Positions 1 through 8,919 of a DNA stretch of 64,000 bases are shown piece by piece. The notes under the pieces are model-generated. The model saw nothing but the letters and a program-made list of their open reading frames with translations, ran no database searches and had not been told where the DNA came from. Each line of letters opens with the position of its first letter. Position 1 is the first letter of the stretch. Source of the DNA: JBAXAM01 sp964565935 (GTDB lineage: Bacteria > Pseudomonadota > Gammaproteobacteria > UBA9339); contig CAZMGW010000001.1 in the NCBI GenBank assembly GCA_964565935.1, positions 21,273 through 85,272 of the forward strand, read 5' to 3'. Made by a program: the position numbers and the translations under genes.

Positions 1-1546
1 TCAAGATATCTCCCGGCAAATAAGAAACCGTATCAGCCAGCATCATCCAATGAACAAAATCATTATTATTCGCCCAATCACCATTAGCCACATCATCATA
101 AGAACCTGGACTGGAATGTGGCGACGTCGCCATAATATCTTCAGGATTAATGATAGTGGAGACAATATTGGCATAGAATTCTTTCTGGGATTTGGCTAAA
201 CATAGTGAGCGAGCGGTTTTATGCATTTTTTGCCCTAAAGCTGCCACACAGGAAAGTTTAGGACAAATTTTATTAGTTATAGCACTTACAGCATCTAATT
301 GTTTTTCAGTAAATATTTTTGCTAATAAAGGAAATAAACTCGGAAAACGTTGCGACAATTGATAAATCTTATTTAGCCAAACATAACGATTATAACCGCC
401 AAACAACTCGTCACCACCATCACCACTCAAACAAACCTTAACCTGCTGCCGCGCTAAACTACTAACAATATAGGTTGGTATTTGTGAAGAATCTGCAAAC
501 GGCTCATCATAAATTTCGGGTAATTTTGGCACCACATCAAGCATTTCTTTTAATGAAACATAATGCTCGGTATGTTCGGTTTGTAAAATTCCCGCTATTT
601 TTTTCGCGGTGGGGGCTTCGTTATTAAAGAACTTTTCATGAAAACCAATAGTAAAGGTTTTAACTGGACAACTATTTTGCTCTTGCATGAGGCTAGCAAC
701 TAAAGAAGAGTCTATACCACCAGACAGGAACACACCAACCGGCACATCAGAAACACATCTTTGCTTTACTGACGTTGCTAGACAAGAGTGTAATTCATTT
801 AAAACAACTTGTTCATTGTTAGCATCAAAGGTTTTTATCTTTTGCGCCGCCTCTTTTGCAGCAGAAACTGCCGACCAATAAATATATTGTTTTTGATTTT
901 TTTTATCATCAATCTCAAGAATTGTCCCGGGTGTTATTTTATATATATCTTCATAAATAGAAAATGGCGCTGGAACATAACTATAGCGTAAAAATAAAGC
1001 AACCGCTTTAGGCAACACCCTGGGCTGCCAAGGATGGTATTTCTTTAAAGCCTTCAACTCAGACCCAAAAATCAATGTATTATTTATCCAACCATAATAA
1101 AGGGGTTTTTCACCAAACCGATCCCGAGCTAAATAGATTTTTTTAGTGGCAGCATCCCAAATAGCAAAAGCAAACATACCGTTAAATCTCTTGATCGCCT
1201 CTACGATCCCCCAAACCTCAATTGCTGCCAACACAACCTCCGTATCAGAGTGGCCAACAAACCTAACACCTAAAGCATTCAGCTCCTTTCTAATATCAAG
1301 ATAATTATAAATCTCACCATTATAAGTAATAACATATCTTTTTGAAGCAGAATGCATCGGTTGGTGTCCAGCAGCAGAAAGATCAATAATCGAAAGACGT
1401 CGATGACCAAACGCAACCCCAGCTGCTTGGTCAAGCCAAACACCATGATCATCAGGACCACGGGAGTGAATTGCAGAGGTCATGTCAGTAACACACTGCA
1501 ATTCGTTTGAATTATTGTTATATACGATTCCTGTGATACCACACAT
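1..1546 (-). CDS. asnB: Asparagine synthetase-like glutamine amidotransferase, C-terminus cut by window edge
   Basis: The frame is open from the ATG at 1546 down to base 1, giving about 515 residues with no stop, so only the C-terminus is missing. The protein begins Met-Cys-Gly-Ile, placing the Cys2 glutaminase nucleophile at the N-terminus after Met removal. The class II glutaminase domain (about 1-200) has the HRRLSIIDLS and YNGEIYNY segments. The synthetase domain has the PP-loop SGGIDSS and the DGGDELFGGY segment. It is a close paralog of the protein at 5557-7482. In a polysaccharide locus this family may amidate a uronic acid carboxylate (as proposed for WbtH) rather than make asparagine; that is inference. 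Confident of the family, unsure of the substrate. Confidence 0.9.
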   Translation of the reverse strand, partial: MCGITGIVYNNNSNELQCVTDMTSAIHSRGPDDHGVWLDQAAGVAFGHRRLSIIDLSAAGHQPMHSASKRYVITYNGEIYNYLDIRKELNALGVRFVGHSDTEVVLAAIEVWGIVEAIKRFNGMFAFAIWDAATKKIYLARDRFGEKPLYYGWINNTLIFGSELKALKKYHPWQPRVLPKAVALFLRYSYVPAPFSIYEDIYKITPGTILEIDDKKNQKQYIYWSAVSAAKEAAQKIKTFDANNEQVVLNELHSCLATSVKQRCVSDVPVGVFLSGGIDSSLVASLMQEQNSCPVKTFTIGFHEKFFNNEAPTAKKIAGILQTEHTEHYVSLKEMLDVVPKLPEIYDEPFADSSQIPTYIVSSLARQQVKVCLSGDGGDELFGGYNRYVWLNKIYQLSQRFPSLFPLLAKIFTEKQLDAVSAITNKICPKLSCVAALGQKMHKTARSLCLAKSQKEFYANIVSTIINPEDIMATSPHSSPGSYDDVANGDWANNNDFVHWMMLADTVSYLPGDIL

Positions 1547-2171
1547 GGGTAGGCCTTAATTTTGTTCTCAAACCATATAGCTTCAATCTGCTTATTGCAC
1601 ATCAAGATAACAACATTTTACTATCCAATTTTTTATGACCAAGAGACATCAAACACACATAGGCAAACAAATGCGATGTGTGCGCCATACAAACACTAAT
1701 GTAGGTATAACGCGGCACTCCAAAAAAACAATATAATCAGCAACACTTCAGTGGGAATAAACCTCACACTCATTCTTCTTTGCAAAAAGAATTTTGCGCA
1801 CATCACACCTCCATACCCAACTAAAATATTTTTCACCAACCAAGTTAACAACCCGCGTCTGTAATTAATTTTTTCTTCTCTTTTCAATGCAAACAATAGC
1901 TCGCTTAGATGATATTGGCAAACCATACCATTTCGTTGATAATATACAAGAAAAAGCGGAGCTGAAAATTTTTCCGTAATACTCCATATCAACCATGTTT
2001 TTTTGCTTATATAAAACTAAAAAACCGAAAAACACAACCATACGCCCTCAAAAAATCCGCTTTCCTGCTCACAAAAATATTCCCCAAAAAATCATGGCAA
2101 TATCCCAGAAAAATCAGCTATAATATAATCCAATACAGGAACAATGCTTAGAGAGAACATTAAAACAGCAT
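1547..2171. other. Divergent intergenic region, 625 bases
   Basis: This gap separates the leftward asnB-like gene from the rightward GT4 gene. I see no convincing gene in it. A 7-base inverted repeat (CACACAT at 1654-1660, ATGTGTG at 1676-1682) could form a weak hairpin. A TATAAT hexamer at 2119-2124 is a plausible -10 box for the gene at 2172, but no good -35 lies 16-18 bases upstream. A TTG-initiated 98-codon frame on the minus strand (1696-1992) matches nothing I recognise. Confidence 0.5.
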
Positions 2172-3332
2172 ATGCCGCAAAAAATACCAACTATTACACA
2201 CATTATAACCGATTTGGCTCCGGGTGGCGCTGAAACATTTTTACTGCGCCTTGTATCTAGCTTAAAAGATTTTCAGCATCACGTTGTCTCTCTAGCCCCC
2301 ATAGAAGACACTAACTTTACTCAGTTATTCTTTGAAAAAGCAGCATCCGTTACCAGTTTAGACATTTCTTCCAAAAATATTCATGAGATTTACAAGTTAT
2401 TTTCTTTAAGCAGTCTTTTAAAACAACAAGCTCCACACTTAGTACAAACTTGGATGTATCACGCTAATGTTATAGGAGGAATAGCTGCTAAAATTAACAA
2501 ACTCCCAGTAATTTGGAATATTCGCAACAGCTCTTTAAGCAAAGAAACACCCGAGAGTTTAAAACTTAATACTTTTACAAATTATGTCGTTAAAACAGGA
2601 GCCGTCTTATCAAAATATATACCAGAAACTATAGTTTCCTGCTCTCACTATGCGGCTTTATTGCATCAGAAGTGGGGATATAGAAAAGACAACTTTATAG
2701 TTATTCCTAACGGCATCGACATCGAACTGTTTTCTCCAAAACCACAGATAAAAACCCAGTTAAGAAAGGAACTAGGGATAGGAGACCTGGAAATCGTCAT
2801 AGGATTTGTTGGTAGATTACATCCTCAAAAAGACATCCCCAACTTTCTCAAGGCCGCTCGTTTATTTCTTGAACACGAACCAAATGCTCAATTTCTTCTT
2901 TGTGGCGATGGATTAACCAAGGAAAATCCATTGGTCAACAAATGGATTGAAAATGAAAACCTTAATAACCACTGCCATCTTTTAGATAAAATTAGCGACA
3001 CGCATAATATATATAATGTTCTCGACATTTACTGCTCGCCTTCAGCTTACGGCGAAGCTTTTCCTAACGTTATAGCAGAAGCCATGTCCTGCGGCATCCC
3101 ATGTGTAGGAACTGATGTCGGGGATACAAGACTAATCCTTGGAGATCAAGGAATCACCGTCCCACCAAAAGACCCTCAAGCATTGGCTCAAGCATGGAAA
3201 CATTTACTATCACAACAAATTCAACCATCCCTGGTTCGCCAAAGAATTATAGATAACTTTTCCTTACCTGCCAGCAGCAACCTTTATCGTCAGCTATACC
3301 TTGGGCAAATTACTAAAACAGCCAAAACATAA
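2172..3332 (+). CDS. GT4-family glycosyltransferase
   Basis: A 386-residue GT-B fold retaining glycosyltransferase, predicted to add a sugar to an undecaprenyl-linked glycan at the cytoplasmic face. The N-terminal acceptor half starts with the glycine-rich APGGAE turn (about residues 16-21). The C-terminal donor half begins near residue 208 with GFVGRLHPQKD and carries the E-x7-E motif (Glu295 and Glu303), followed by the GIPCVGTDVGD segment. The ATG at 2172 is chosen because the first beta strand follows at once, although no clear Shine-Dalgarno precedes it. It is convergent with the epimerase at 3343, 10 bases away. Sugar specificity cannot be read from the sequence. Confidence 0.88.
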   Translation: MPQKIPTITHIITDLAPGGAETFLLRLVSSLKDFQHHVVSLAPIEDTNFTQLFFEKAASVTSLDISSKNIHEIYKLFSLSSLLKQQAPHLVQTWMYHANVIGGIAAKINKLPVIWNIRNSSLSKETPESLKLNTFTNYVVKTGAVLSKYIPETIVSCSHYAALLHQKWGYRKDNFIVIPNGIDIELFSPKPQIKTQLRKELGIGDLEIVIGFVGRLHPQKDIPNFLKAARLFLEHEPNAQFLLCGDGLTKENPLVNKWIENENLNNHCHLLDKISDTHNIYNVLDIYCSPSAYGEAFPNVIAEAMSCGIPCVGTDVGDTRLILGDQGITVPPKDPQALAQAWKHLLSQQIQPSLVRQRIIDNFSLPASSNLYRQLYLGQITKTAKT

Positions 3333-3342
3333 AAAACATCTT

Positions 3343-4341
3343 CTAAGACACGTTATAATAACTCTTGTACCACTGAATAAATTTTTCAACCCCTACACTA
3401 ATATCCGTTGATATCTTAATATGAAAATCTGACTTAATAAGGCTATTATTAGCCCAGGTATTTACCACGTCACCCGCTTGAAGAGGTAAAAAATTCTTAA
3501 TAGCCTCTTTGCCTATTGCTTTCTCAAGCGTAGTTATCAGATCCAATAATTTGATTGGATGGTTATTTCCAACGTTATATATCCAATATGGAATACGCTC
3601 ATCACTATTTTGCTTAAAACGTTCTTTATGTGTTATATCATACAAAACAGTTACTGTAGAAGACACAACATCGTCAACGTAAGTAAAATCTCTCAACATA
3701 TCCCCATTGTTGAATATCTCTATAGGGGTGTTGGATAATATTTTTTGGGTAAAACCAAAAATCGCCATATCCGGCCTACCCCATGGACCATATACAGTAA
3801 AATAACGTAATCCCACACATGGTAACCCGTATAACCTTGCATATGAATAAGCTATCAGCTCATCAGACCTCTTAGTAGCAGCATATAATGATGCCGGACA
3901 ATCCGTTTTTTCCTCTTCAGAAACGGCATGTTTACCATCAACCATACCATATACTGAGCTTGATGACGCATAAACAAACTTTTCGATCCCAGTGTTTTTA
4001 GCCGCCTCAATAACATTAAAAAAACCATTGATATTGCTTTCAATGTAAATTCTTGGATTAACCAATGAATAACGCACCCCTGCTTGCGCAGCCAAATGAA
4101 CTATATTTTTAACCTTATATTTTTCTATTAGCTTCACTAACGCATCGTAGTTACCTATATCCTCTTTATAAAAATTGAAGTTATCAAACTTTGAAAGATT
4201 AGCAATTCTTGCCAACTTTAAATTCACATCGTAGTAATCATTTAAATTATCAATACCCAATACACTCTGACCTCGCTGTAGCAATTCATGACTTACGCCA
4301 GCACCTATAAATCCTGCCGCTCCTGTTACAAGTGTGCACAT
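3343..4341 (-). CDS. NAD-dependent nucleotide-sugar epimerase, UDP-glucuronate 4-epimerase-like
   Basis: A 332-residue short-chain dehydrogenase/reductase of the extended epimerase type. It has the NAD-binding TGAAGFIG motif (residues 6-13), the SSSSVYG catalytic-serine segment (about 127-132) and the YAATK catalytic pair (Tyr153, Lys157). The NDYYDV segment after beta-2, the RYFTVYGPWGRPDMA stretch and the overall length match UDP-glucuronate 4-epimerases (UDP-GlcA to UDP-GalA). The start has an unusually strong purine-rich ribosome site (GGGAGGGGG) just upstream. It lies downstream of the GT4 gene at 4435 on the same strand, with a 93-base gap. UDP-GalA made here could be the substrate for amidation by the AsnB-like neighbours; that is inference. 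Confidence 0.85.
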   Translation of the reverse strand: MCTLVTGAAGFIGAGVSHELLQRGQSVLGIDNLNDYYDVNLKLARIANLSKFDNFNFYKEDIGNYDALVKLIEKYKVKNIVHLAAQAGVRYSLVNPRIYIESNINGFFNVIEAAKNTGIEKFVYASSSSVYGMVDGKHAVSEEEKTDCPASLYAATKRSDELIAYSYARLYGLPCVGLRYFTVYGPWGRPDMAIFGFTQKILSNTPIEIFNNGDMLRDFTYVDDVVSSTVTVLYDITHKERFKQNSDERIPYWIYNVGNNHPIKLLDLITTLEKAIGKEAIKNFLPLQAGDVVNTWANNSLIKSDFHIKISTDISVGVEKFIQWYKSYYNVS

Positions 4342-4434
4342 ACCCCCTCCCGCTATATGTAAAATTGTTTATACTATATATCCAAACAACAAGACTGAAA
4401 ATATTAACAGCCTCACAAAAAATAACATGGGTTT

Positions 4435-5556
4435 TTATTTAATAAACAACCTCTCTCTCAACAAACAGATCCATTGCTTTGATATAAGTTCAACACTGTA
4501 TCTATCGACCACCTTCAACGCTTCGTTAGATAATTTATCTCTCAGAACCTCATCGTCCATGAGTTTTTTCATGGCCTCTGACAAAGCACTAATATCACCC
4601 GCCGGCACCAACAATCCATTTTCCCCACTCTTAATGATATCTGATGGCCCAGCCTCACAATCAAAACTAATAACTGGAAGCCCATAAGCCATCGCCTCAA
4701 GCAACGCATTGGGAAACCCCTCTACCCTAGAACTTAACACAAATATTTTCGCTGATTTATAATACATTTCAGGGTTACTCGTGCGACCAGTTAAAACCAC
4801 ATATTCTCCCAAACCCAATCTTGCAATTTGCTCTTCTAGTTTTTTCCTCTCCTCCCCGTCCCCCACTAGTAATAAGCGCCATTGAGGATAGTCTTTATAG
4901 CATTTAGAATAAGCCTCAATCAAAAGATCAGGCCCTTTTTGTGAAGATAACCTACCCACATATAATATATAATTTTGTCTTATACTAGACTTATCGTTTT
5001 GTAGTATTTTAACCACATCAAGTGGATTCGGTATAATCGCTATTTTTGTATTACAAAGAAATTTCTGCGCCCACACTGCTACAGTATTAGTCTGCGCAAC
5101 AAAAGCACTGCTCAACTTATAAATTATTTTTCGCAACCAATCGAAAAGATTCCCTTCATTAAAATATTGAGGATAAGTACGCTCAGAAATAACAACTGGT
5201 ATACCGGTAAATAAACAAGCCACCAATGCCACAATATTTTGAGCATCCATAAAACTAACCATCACATCTGGACGCACAGACACCAGAACTTTTCTTATGC
5301 GCAATATCCTAATAAAGTTCAAATAAACTCTTTTTAAAATATTACTCTGACCGCCATTATCGTCATTACTACGAAAAATCCCAGTCCAATAACGTTTTAC
5401 ACTTTCGTTAACTACATAAAAATCGTTTTGTGGTGCGTCATAAGTCAGTAAAGAAACTTCCAAATTTTCCACCTTTGACCAATGATTGCATAGAAGCGAT
5501 GCCACACGCTCTGCTCCCCCAGCTCGCAACGATGAAATGAAAAACAATATCTTCAC
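4435..5556 (-). CDS. GT4-family glycosyltransferase, GTG start
   Basis: A 373-residue GT-B glycosyltransferase. The N-terminus carries the family loop LRAGGAERVA (residues 10-19). The donor half starts near residue 197 with ILYVGRLSSQKGPD and contains the E-x7-E pair Glu279/Glu287 in EGFPNALLEAM, followed by GLPVISFD and GENGLLVP. The start codon is GTG at 5556, directly after the TAA stop of the AsnB-like gene (5557-5559), so translation is probably coupled. Specificity is unknown. Related GT4 enzymes transfer GalNAc, GlcNAc or uronic acids in O-antigen assembly. Confidence 0.87.
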   Translation of the reverse strand: MKILFFISSLRAGGAERVASLLCNHWSKVENLEVSLLTYDAPQNDFYVVNESVKRYWTGIFRSNDDNGGQSNILKRVYLNFIRILRIRKVLVSVRPDVMVSFMDAQNIVALVACLFTGIPVVISERTYPQYFNEGNLFDWLRKIIYKLSSAFVAQTNTVAVWAQKFLCNTKIAIIPNPLDVVKILQNDKSSIRQNYILYVGRLSSQKGPDLLIEAYSKCYKDYPQWRLLLVGDGEERKKLEEQIARLGLGEYVVLTGRTSNPEMYYKSAKIFVLSSRVEGFPNALLEAMAYGLPVISFDCEAGPSDIIKSGENGLLVPAGDISALSEAMKKLMDDEVLRDKLSNEALKVVDRYSVELISKQWICLLRERLFIK

Positions 5557-7482
5557 TTATGACTCCATATACTCGCTATACCAAGACTGAAACATCAACA
5601 TCTCCCATAAAAAAGGAGCTAAATTTTTCTTACCCGATAAATGATCATGCCACTTCTTCTCTATTAAATTAACATTAAGGCAACCATGTTTTGCTAACAT
5701 TTCTCGCGACAATAAATCACTCGCCCACCCTTTTAGCGGACCGCGCAACCAAGAAGCTATGGGAACGCCAAACCCTTGCTTTGGTCTTTCTAACAAATCA
5801 CGAGGAACATATTGGTACAATATATTTTTTAAAATGCTTTTTGCGCATTTACCCTTAAGTTTCGTCTGCAATGGCAAAGAACAGGCAAACTCCACAACGC
5901 GACGATCAAGAAATGGCGCCCTGGTCTCCAAACTAACCGACATAGCGGCACGATCAACTTTCACCATAATGTCATCTGGCAAATATGTCATCATATCCAC
6001 ATACATCATTTGACTTATAACATCAATATTTTCAAGATGATGCATACCTTGCAAAGTATTATGCCATGAATCTTGCAAAATCACTTCATCATCTAATGGC
6101 AACTGAGACATAATAGATTCATAAATCTGATCTGCTGGCATTTTTAATGTTAGTGCCGCCCGACGACCCAAGCCCCATGCCCTAGCCATACCGAGCTTGG
6201 CTAAAATTTTACTGTCATATTCAGCAATATTGGGAATAGCTAAAATAAAATTAGCTGCCATCTGGTTTAAATAATCAGGCAACAAGCTCTTCACATCAAG
6301 CAATTTTTTTGCCATTAAATATCTTGTGTATCCAGCAAACAATTCATCACCCCCATCCCCCGAAAGCGCTACTGTTACTTTGGATCTCGTAAGTGTAGAA
6401 ATAAGAATTGTCGGAAGTTGAGATGAGTCGGCAAAAGGTTCGTCGTAAATCTTTGGTAGTTTCGGGATAATATCAAAAGTATCATTAGGGGTAAGGTATA
6501 GTTCTGTATGATCAGTGCCCAGATGCTTCGCCACTGCTAGTGCGTGTTGTGCTTCATTAAATTCAGCATCATCAAAACCAATTGTAAAAGTCTTGATCTT
6601 CTTTGAACTTGCTTTCTGCATAAGAGCGACAATCAAAGAAGAGTCTATTCCTCCTGACAAGAATGCCCCAATTGGAACATCACCAATCATGGTCTGTTGA
6701 ATCACATGCTCAAGAATATTTTCAAGTTTATTCTGTGCTTCACTAACTGGTAATTTTGCGTCACTAAAAAAGTCTTTAGCAGCCCAATACCTATCAAACA
6801 CCAGCTCATCTTTTCTACCAAGCGCCGCTAAATCAATCTCAGCGTAAGTGCCAGGTAAAACTTTTTTGATACCCTGGAAGATACTATATGGAGCTGGAAT
6901 ATACCCATAACGAAAATAAGCCCCCAAAGCTTCCATATCTAATGCTGGTTTTTTAACGCTTATGCCTTTTAGAATCTTTAATTCGGAACCAAAAACAAAA
7001 ATATCGCCTAGCCAACCATAATAAAGAGGTTTTTCCCCGATGCGGTCTCGAGCCAAAATTAATTTCTTAGCTTGCTTATCAAACACCGCAATGGCAAACA
7101 TCCCACACATTTTTTCTAGGGTTTTTTTTATGCCCCAATATTCGAATCCTCGGAGCAACACCTCAGTATCTGAATGTCCCTGCCAAGAAGTTGAGACTGA
7201 CTTGTCTAATTCTTTTTTAAGGTCTAAGTAATTGTATATTTCACCATTATAAACTATAACAAACCGATCCTGAGATGAAAACATAGGCTGATGCCCAGTA
7301 GGGTTAAGATCAATTATAGACAATCTACGATGTCCAAGCGCAAGGTTAGAACCAACATCAACCCAATACCCGCTATCATCAGGACCACGATGCGTGAGCG
7401 CATCAGCCATTTTTTTTATAGATTCAGTATAGAACTCTTTAGGACGTGGATTTAATGAAAAAAAGCCAGTTATTCCGCACAT
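5557..7482 (-). CDS. asnB: Asparagine synthetase-like glutamine amidotransferase
   Basis: A complete 641-residue class II glutamine-dependent amidotransferase. Met1 is followed by Cys2, the glutaminase nucleophile, with GHRRLSIIDLNPTGHQPM at about 50-67 and YNGEIYNYLDL at 78-88. The ATP-pyrophosphatase domain carries SGGIDSS (276-282) and the SGDGGDELFAGYTRY segment. The known reaction is transfer of glutamine-derived ammonia to an adenylated carboxylate (Asp to Asn). Set between GT4 genes and a UDP-glucuronate-epimerase-like gene, it more likely amidates a sugar uronate, like WbtH in Francisella O-antigen clusters; that is context inference. It is a close paralog of the gene at 1-1546. Confidence 0.9.
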   Translation of the reverse strand: MCGITGFFSLNPRPKEFYTESIKKMADALTHRGPDDSGYWVDVGSNLALGHRRLSIIDLNPTGHQPMFSSQDRFVIVYNGEIYNYLDLKKELDKSVSTSWQGHSDTEVLLRGFEYWGIKKTLEKMCGMFAIAVFDKQAKKLILARDRIGEKPLYYGWLGDIFVFGSELKILKGISVKKPALDMEALGAYFRYGYIPAPYSIFQGIKKVLPGTYAEIDLAALGRKDELVFDRYWAAKDFFSDAKLPVSEAQNKLENILEHVIQQTMIGDVPIGAFLSGGIDSSLIVALMQKASSKKIKTFTIGFDDAEFNEAQHALAVAKHLGTDHTELYLTPNDTFDIIPKLPKIYDEPFADSSQLPTILISTLTRSKVTVALSGDGGDELFAGYTRYLMAKKLLDVKSLLPDYLNQMAANFILAIPNIAEYDSKILAKLGMARAWGLGRRAALTLKMPADQIYESIMSQLPLDDEVILQDSWHNTLQGMHHLENIDVISQMMYVDMMTYLPDDIMVKVDRAAMSVSLETRAPFLDRRVVEFACSLPLQTKLKGKCAKSILKNILYQYVPRDLLERPKQGFGVPIASWLRGPLKGWASDLLSREMLAKHGCLNVNLIEKKWHDHLSGKKNLAPFLWEMLMFQSWYSEYMES

Positions 7483-7664
7483 TTTTAATTACTTTCTTTC
7501 TGGTTCATGTTATTTTATTTATATTTAACAAGAAGTTATCGCAATATTTTCAGGTGTAACTTCGTCGTGGATCCTATCATGTCTAGTACAAAACAGTCAA
7601 AACAGTTTTTAATTTTGTATGGATTAACAACATCAGGATTGATATAAGAACTTTAAGGTATCGC

Positions 7665-7693
7665 TTGACTGCGGCCACGACTTAATGTAAGTT
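7665..7693 (+). promoter_or_regulatory. Possible weak promoter of the RfaH-led operon
   Basis: TTGACT at 7665-7670 and TAAGTT at 7688-7693 are separated by 17 bases. The -35 is good and the -10 weak. It lies about 55 bases upstream of the first gene of the 21-kb block. Direct repeats of AAAACAGT (7590-7597 and 7599-7606) lie further upstream. No experimental support. Confidence 0.3.
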
Positions 7694-7695
7694 CC

Positions 7696-7705
7696 GTTCA
7701 TGAAC
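7696..7705. promoter_or_regulatory. 10-base perfect palindrome, candidate operator
   Basis: GTTCATGAAC is a perfect palindrome just downstream of the possible promoter and 42 bases before the winged-helix gene. It is in a sensible place for autoregulation by that winged-helix protein, but ten bases is short and chance is possible. Confidence 0.3.
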
Positions 7706-7747
7706 AAAAAGCATGATTTATTGACACACTAAGAGAAAAAACAACCA

Positions 7748-8326
7748 ATGGCAGCTTTTCAAAACACACGCGAACAAACAGAACAAAAAGTTATGGTGCA
7801 TCTCCTAAGCGAGATTGAACGCAATCCTTCGTTTACCCAACGCGGCTTGGCGTCTGAATTAGGAATTGCCTTGGGTTTAATGAATCAGTATTTAAAAAGC
7901 TGTGTAACCAAAGGATGGGTTCGCATCTCTCAAATCTCTCCAAAACGGGTTACCTACTTTTTAACCCCAGATGGCTTTAAAGAGAAAAGCCTCATGGTAA
8001 CAGACTATCTTGCACGATCTTTGACTTTTTTCCGTGATGCAAGATCTCAATGCGAAGAAATATTCGCCCATTGCAAAGCTAATGCTTGGCTCAAAATTGG
8101 CTTGGTAGGCGAAGGTGATTTGGCAGATATTGCCAAATTAGTGGCACATGGAACTGATATTCAGACAGAAACAGTGGGGGCAGACAAAGAATTTAAGGAT
8201 TATGATGCCGTCATTGTAACAAACATCATAAACCCTCAAGGCACATATGATGAGATCAAAGACAAAGTAGACCAAAGCAAGTTATTGATTTTAAAGCTAC
8301 TTCACATATCAAAGGTGACTCCATGA
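7748..8326 (+). CDS. Winged-helix regulator with extra C-terminal domain, polysaccharide-locus type
   Basis: A 192-residue protein. Residues about 12-75 form a winged helix-turn-helix (segment FTQRGLASELGIALGLMNQY, then a wing ending RVTYFLTPDGF), resembling the EPS-associated MarR-like regulators found next to NusG paralogs. A second part (about 95-190) looks like a small alpha/beta domain with alternating strands (WLKIGLVGEG, DAVIVTNII, KLLILKLL). Its ligand is unknown; a sugar-nucleotide sensor is one possibility. The stop overlaps the start of the RfaH-type gene (ATGA), so the two are translationally coupled. Likely role: transcriptional control of the operon it heads. Confidence 0.75.
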   Translation: MAAFQNTREQTEQKVMVHLLSEIERNPSFTQRGLASELGIALGLMNQYLKSCVTKGWVRISQISPKRVTYFLTPDGFKEKSLMVTDYLARSLTFFRDARSQCEEIFAHCKANAWLKIGLVGEGDLADIAKLVAHGTDIQTETVGADKEFKDYDAVIVTNIINPQGTYDEIKDKVDQSKLLILKLLHISKVTP

Positions 8327-8823
8327 TTAGTTGGTTTGTCGCCCACACACAACCCTTGAAAGAAAATATCGCAAAACAGCATCTGTTAGAACAGGGGTTT
8401 GAAATTTATCTGCCCCAATTTAAAAAAACTCGTCGCCATGCACGCAAAATAGAAGAAGTTTTGGCCCCATTATTTCCTCGTTACTTATTTGTAGGAATGG
8501 ATTTAAAAACATCACCTTGGCGCAGTGTGAATGGGACACGCGGCGTATCCTACTTATTGACCAATGACAATCATCCTGCGGTAGTACCAAATGAAATTAT
8601 TGAAAATTTAAAAGCACAAGAAAACGAAGACGGCCTAGTACCAGTTACCAGTCTCTTGTTGTTTACAAAAGGCGATAAAGTTCGTATCTTAGATGGCGCT
8701 TTTAAAGACCAGGTAGCGGTTTTTGAAACTCTGGATAATAAGCAACGCATCCAGTTGTTGTTAAATTTTTTAGGCCGAGAGATGAAAATTTCCCTGCCTT
8801 ATCATGCTGTAGAAGCAGCATAA
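8323..8823 (+). CDS. rfaH: RfaH-type NusG paralog, operon-specific antiterminator
   Basis: A 166-residue two-domain NusG-family protein, close to the 162 residues of E. coli RfaH. The NGN domain (about 1-100) has SWFVAHTQP at the start, RYLFVGMDL, and NGTRGVSYLL, matching the RfaH signature NATRGVS rather than general NusG. The C-terminal KOW part (about 110-166) has KGDKVRILDGAFKDQVAVF and QLLLNFL, again close to RfaH. Such proteins bind RNA polymerase paused at an ops element and suppress Rho termination across long polysaccharide operons, which suits the 20-kb block that follows. The start overlaps the previous stop by ATGA. No exact ops element was found; see the ops-like site at 8852-8883. 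Confidence 0.88.
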   Translation: MISWFVAHTQPLKENIAKQHLLEQGFEIYLPQFKKTRRHARKIEEVLAPLFPRYLFVGMDLKTSPWRSVNGTRGVSYLLTNDNHPAVVPNEIIENLKAQENEDGLVPVTSLLLFTKGDKVRILDGAFKDQVAVFETLDNKQRIQLLLNFLGREMKISLPYHAVEAA

Positions 8824-8851
8824 CAAATAATAGTACATTTTTTGCAGTCTT

Positions 8852-8883
8852 GGTGCCTAAAAACGCACCCGGGCTGCGGCAGC
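8852..8883 (+). promoter_or_regulatory. Two adjacent GC-rich hairpins with an ops-like core in the leader after rfaH
   Basis: In the 96-base gap between the rfaH-type gene and the next gene, GGTGC (8852-8856) pairs with GCACC (8865-8869) around an 8-base loop. It is followed by GCTG-CGG-CAGC (8873-8883). The core GCGGCAGC (8876-8883) differs by one base from the GCGGTAGC core of E. coli ops. The patch is strikingly GC-rich for its surroundings. A pause or recruitment site for the upstream RfaH-type protein is inferred, not shown. Confidence 0.4.
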
Positions 8884-8919
8884 AGTGGTAAAATCATAAC
8901 TGAAGCCAATACGATTATT

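Noticed and set aside
1696..1992. 98-codon minus-strand frame in the intergenic region
   Set aside because: TTG start, no ribosome site, no recognisable family and no conserved composition; treated as chance.
8842..8919. N-terminal extension of the methyltransferase from a TTG
   Set aside because: The codons run through a hairpin leader and encode an unlikely Cys/Gly-rich stretch; ATG at 8920 fits the family.
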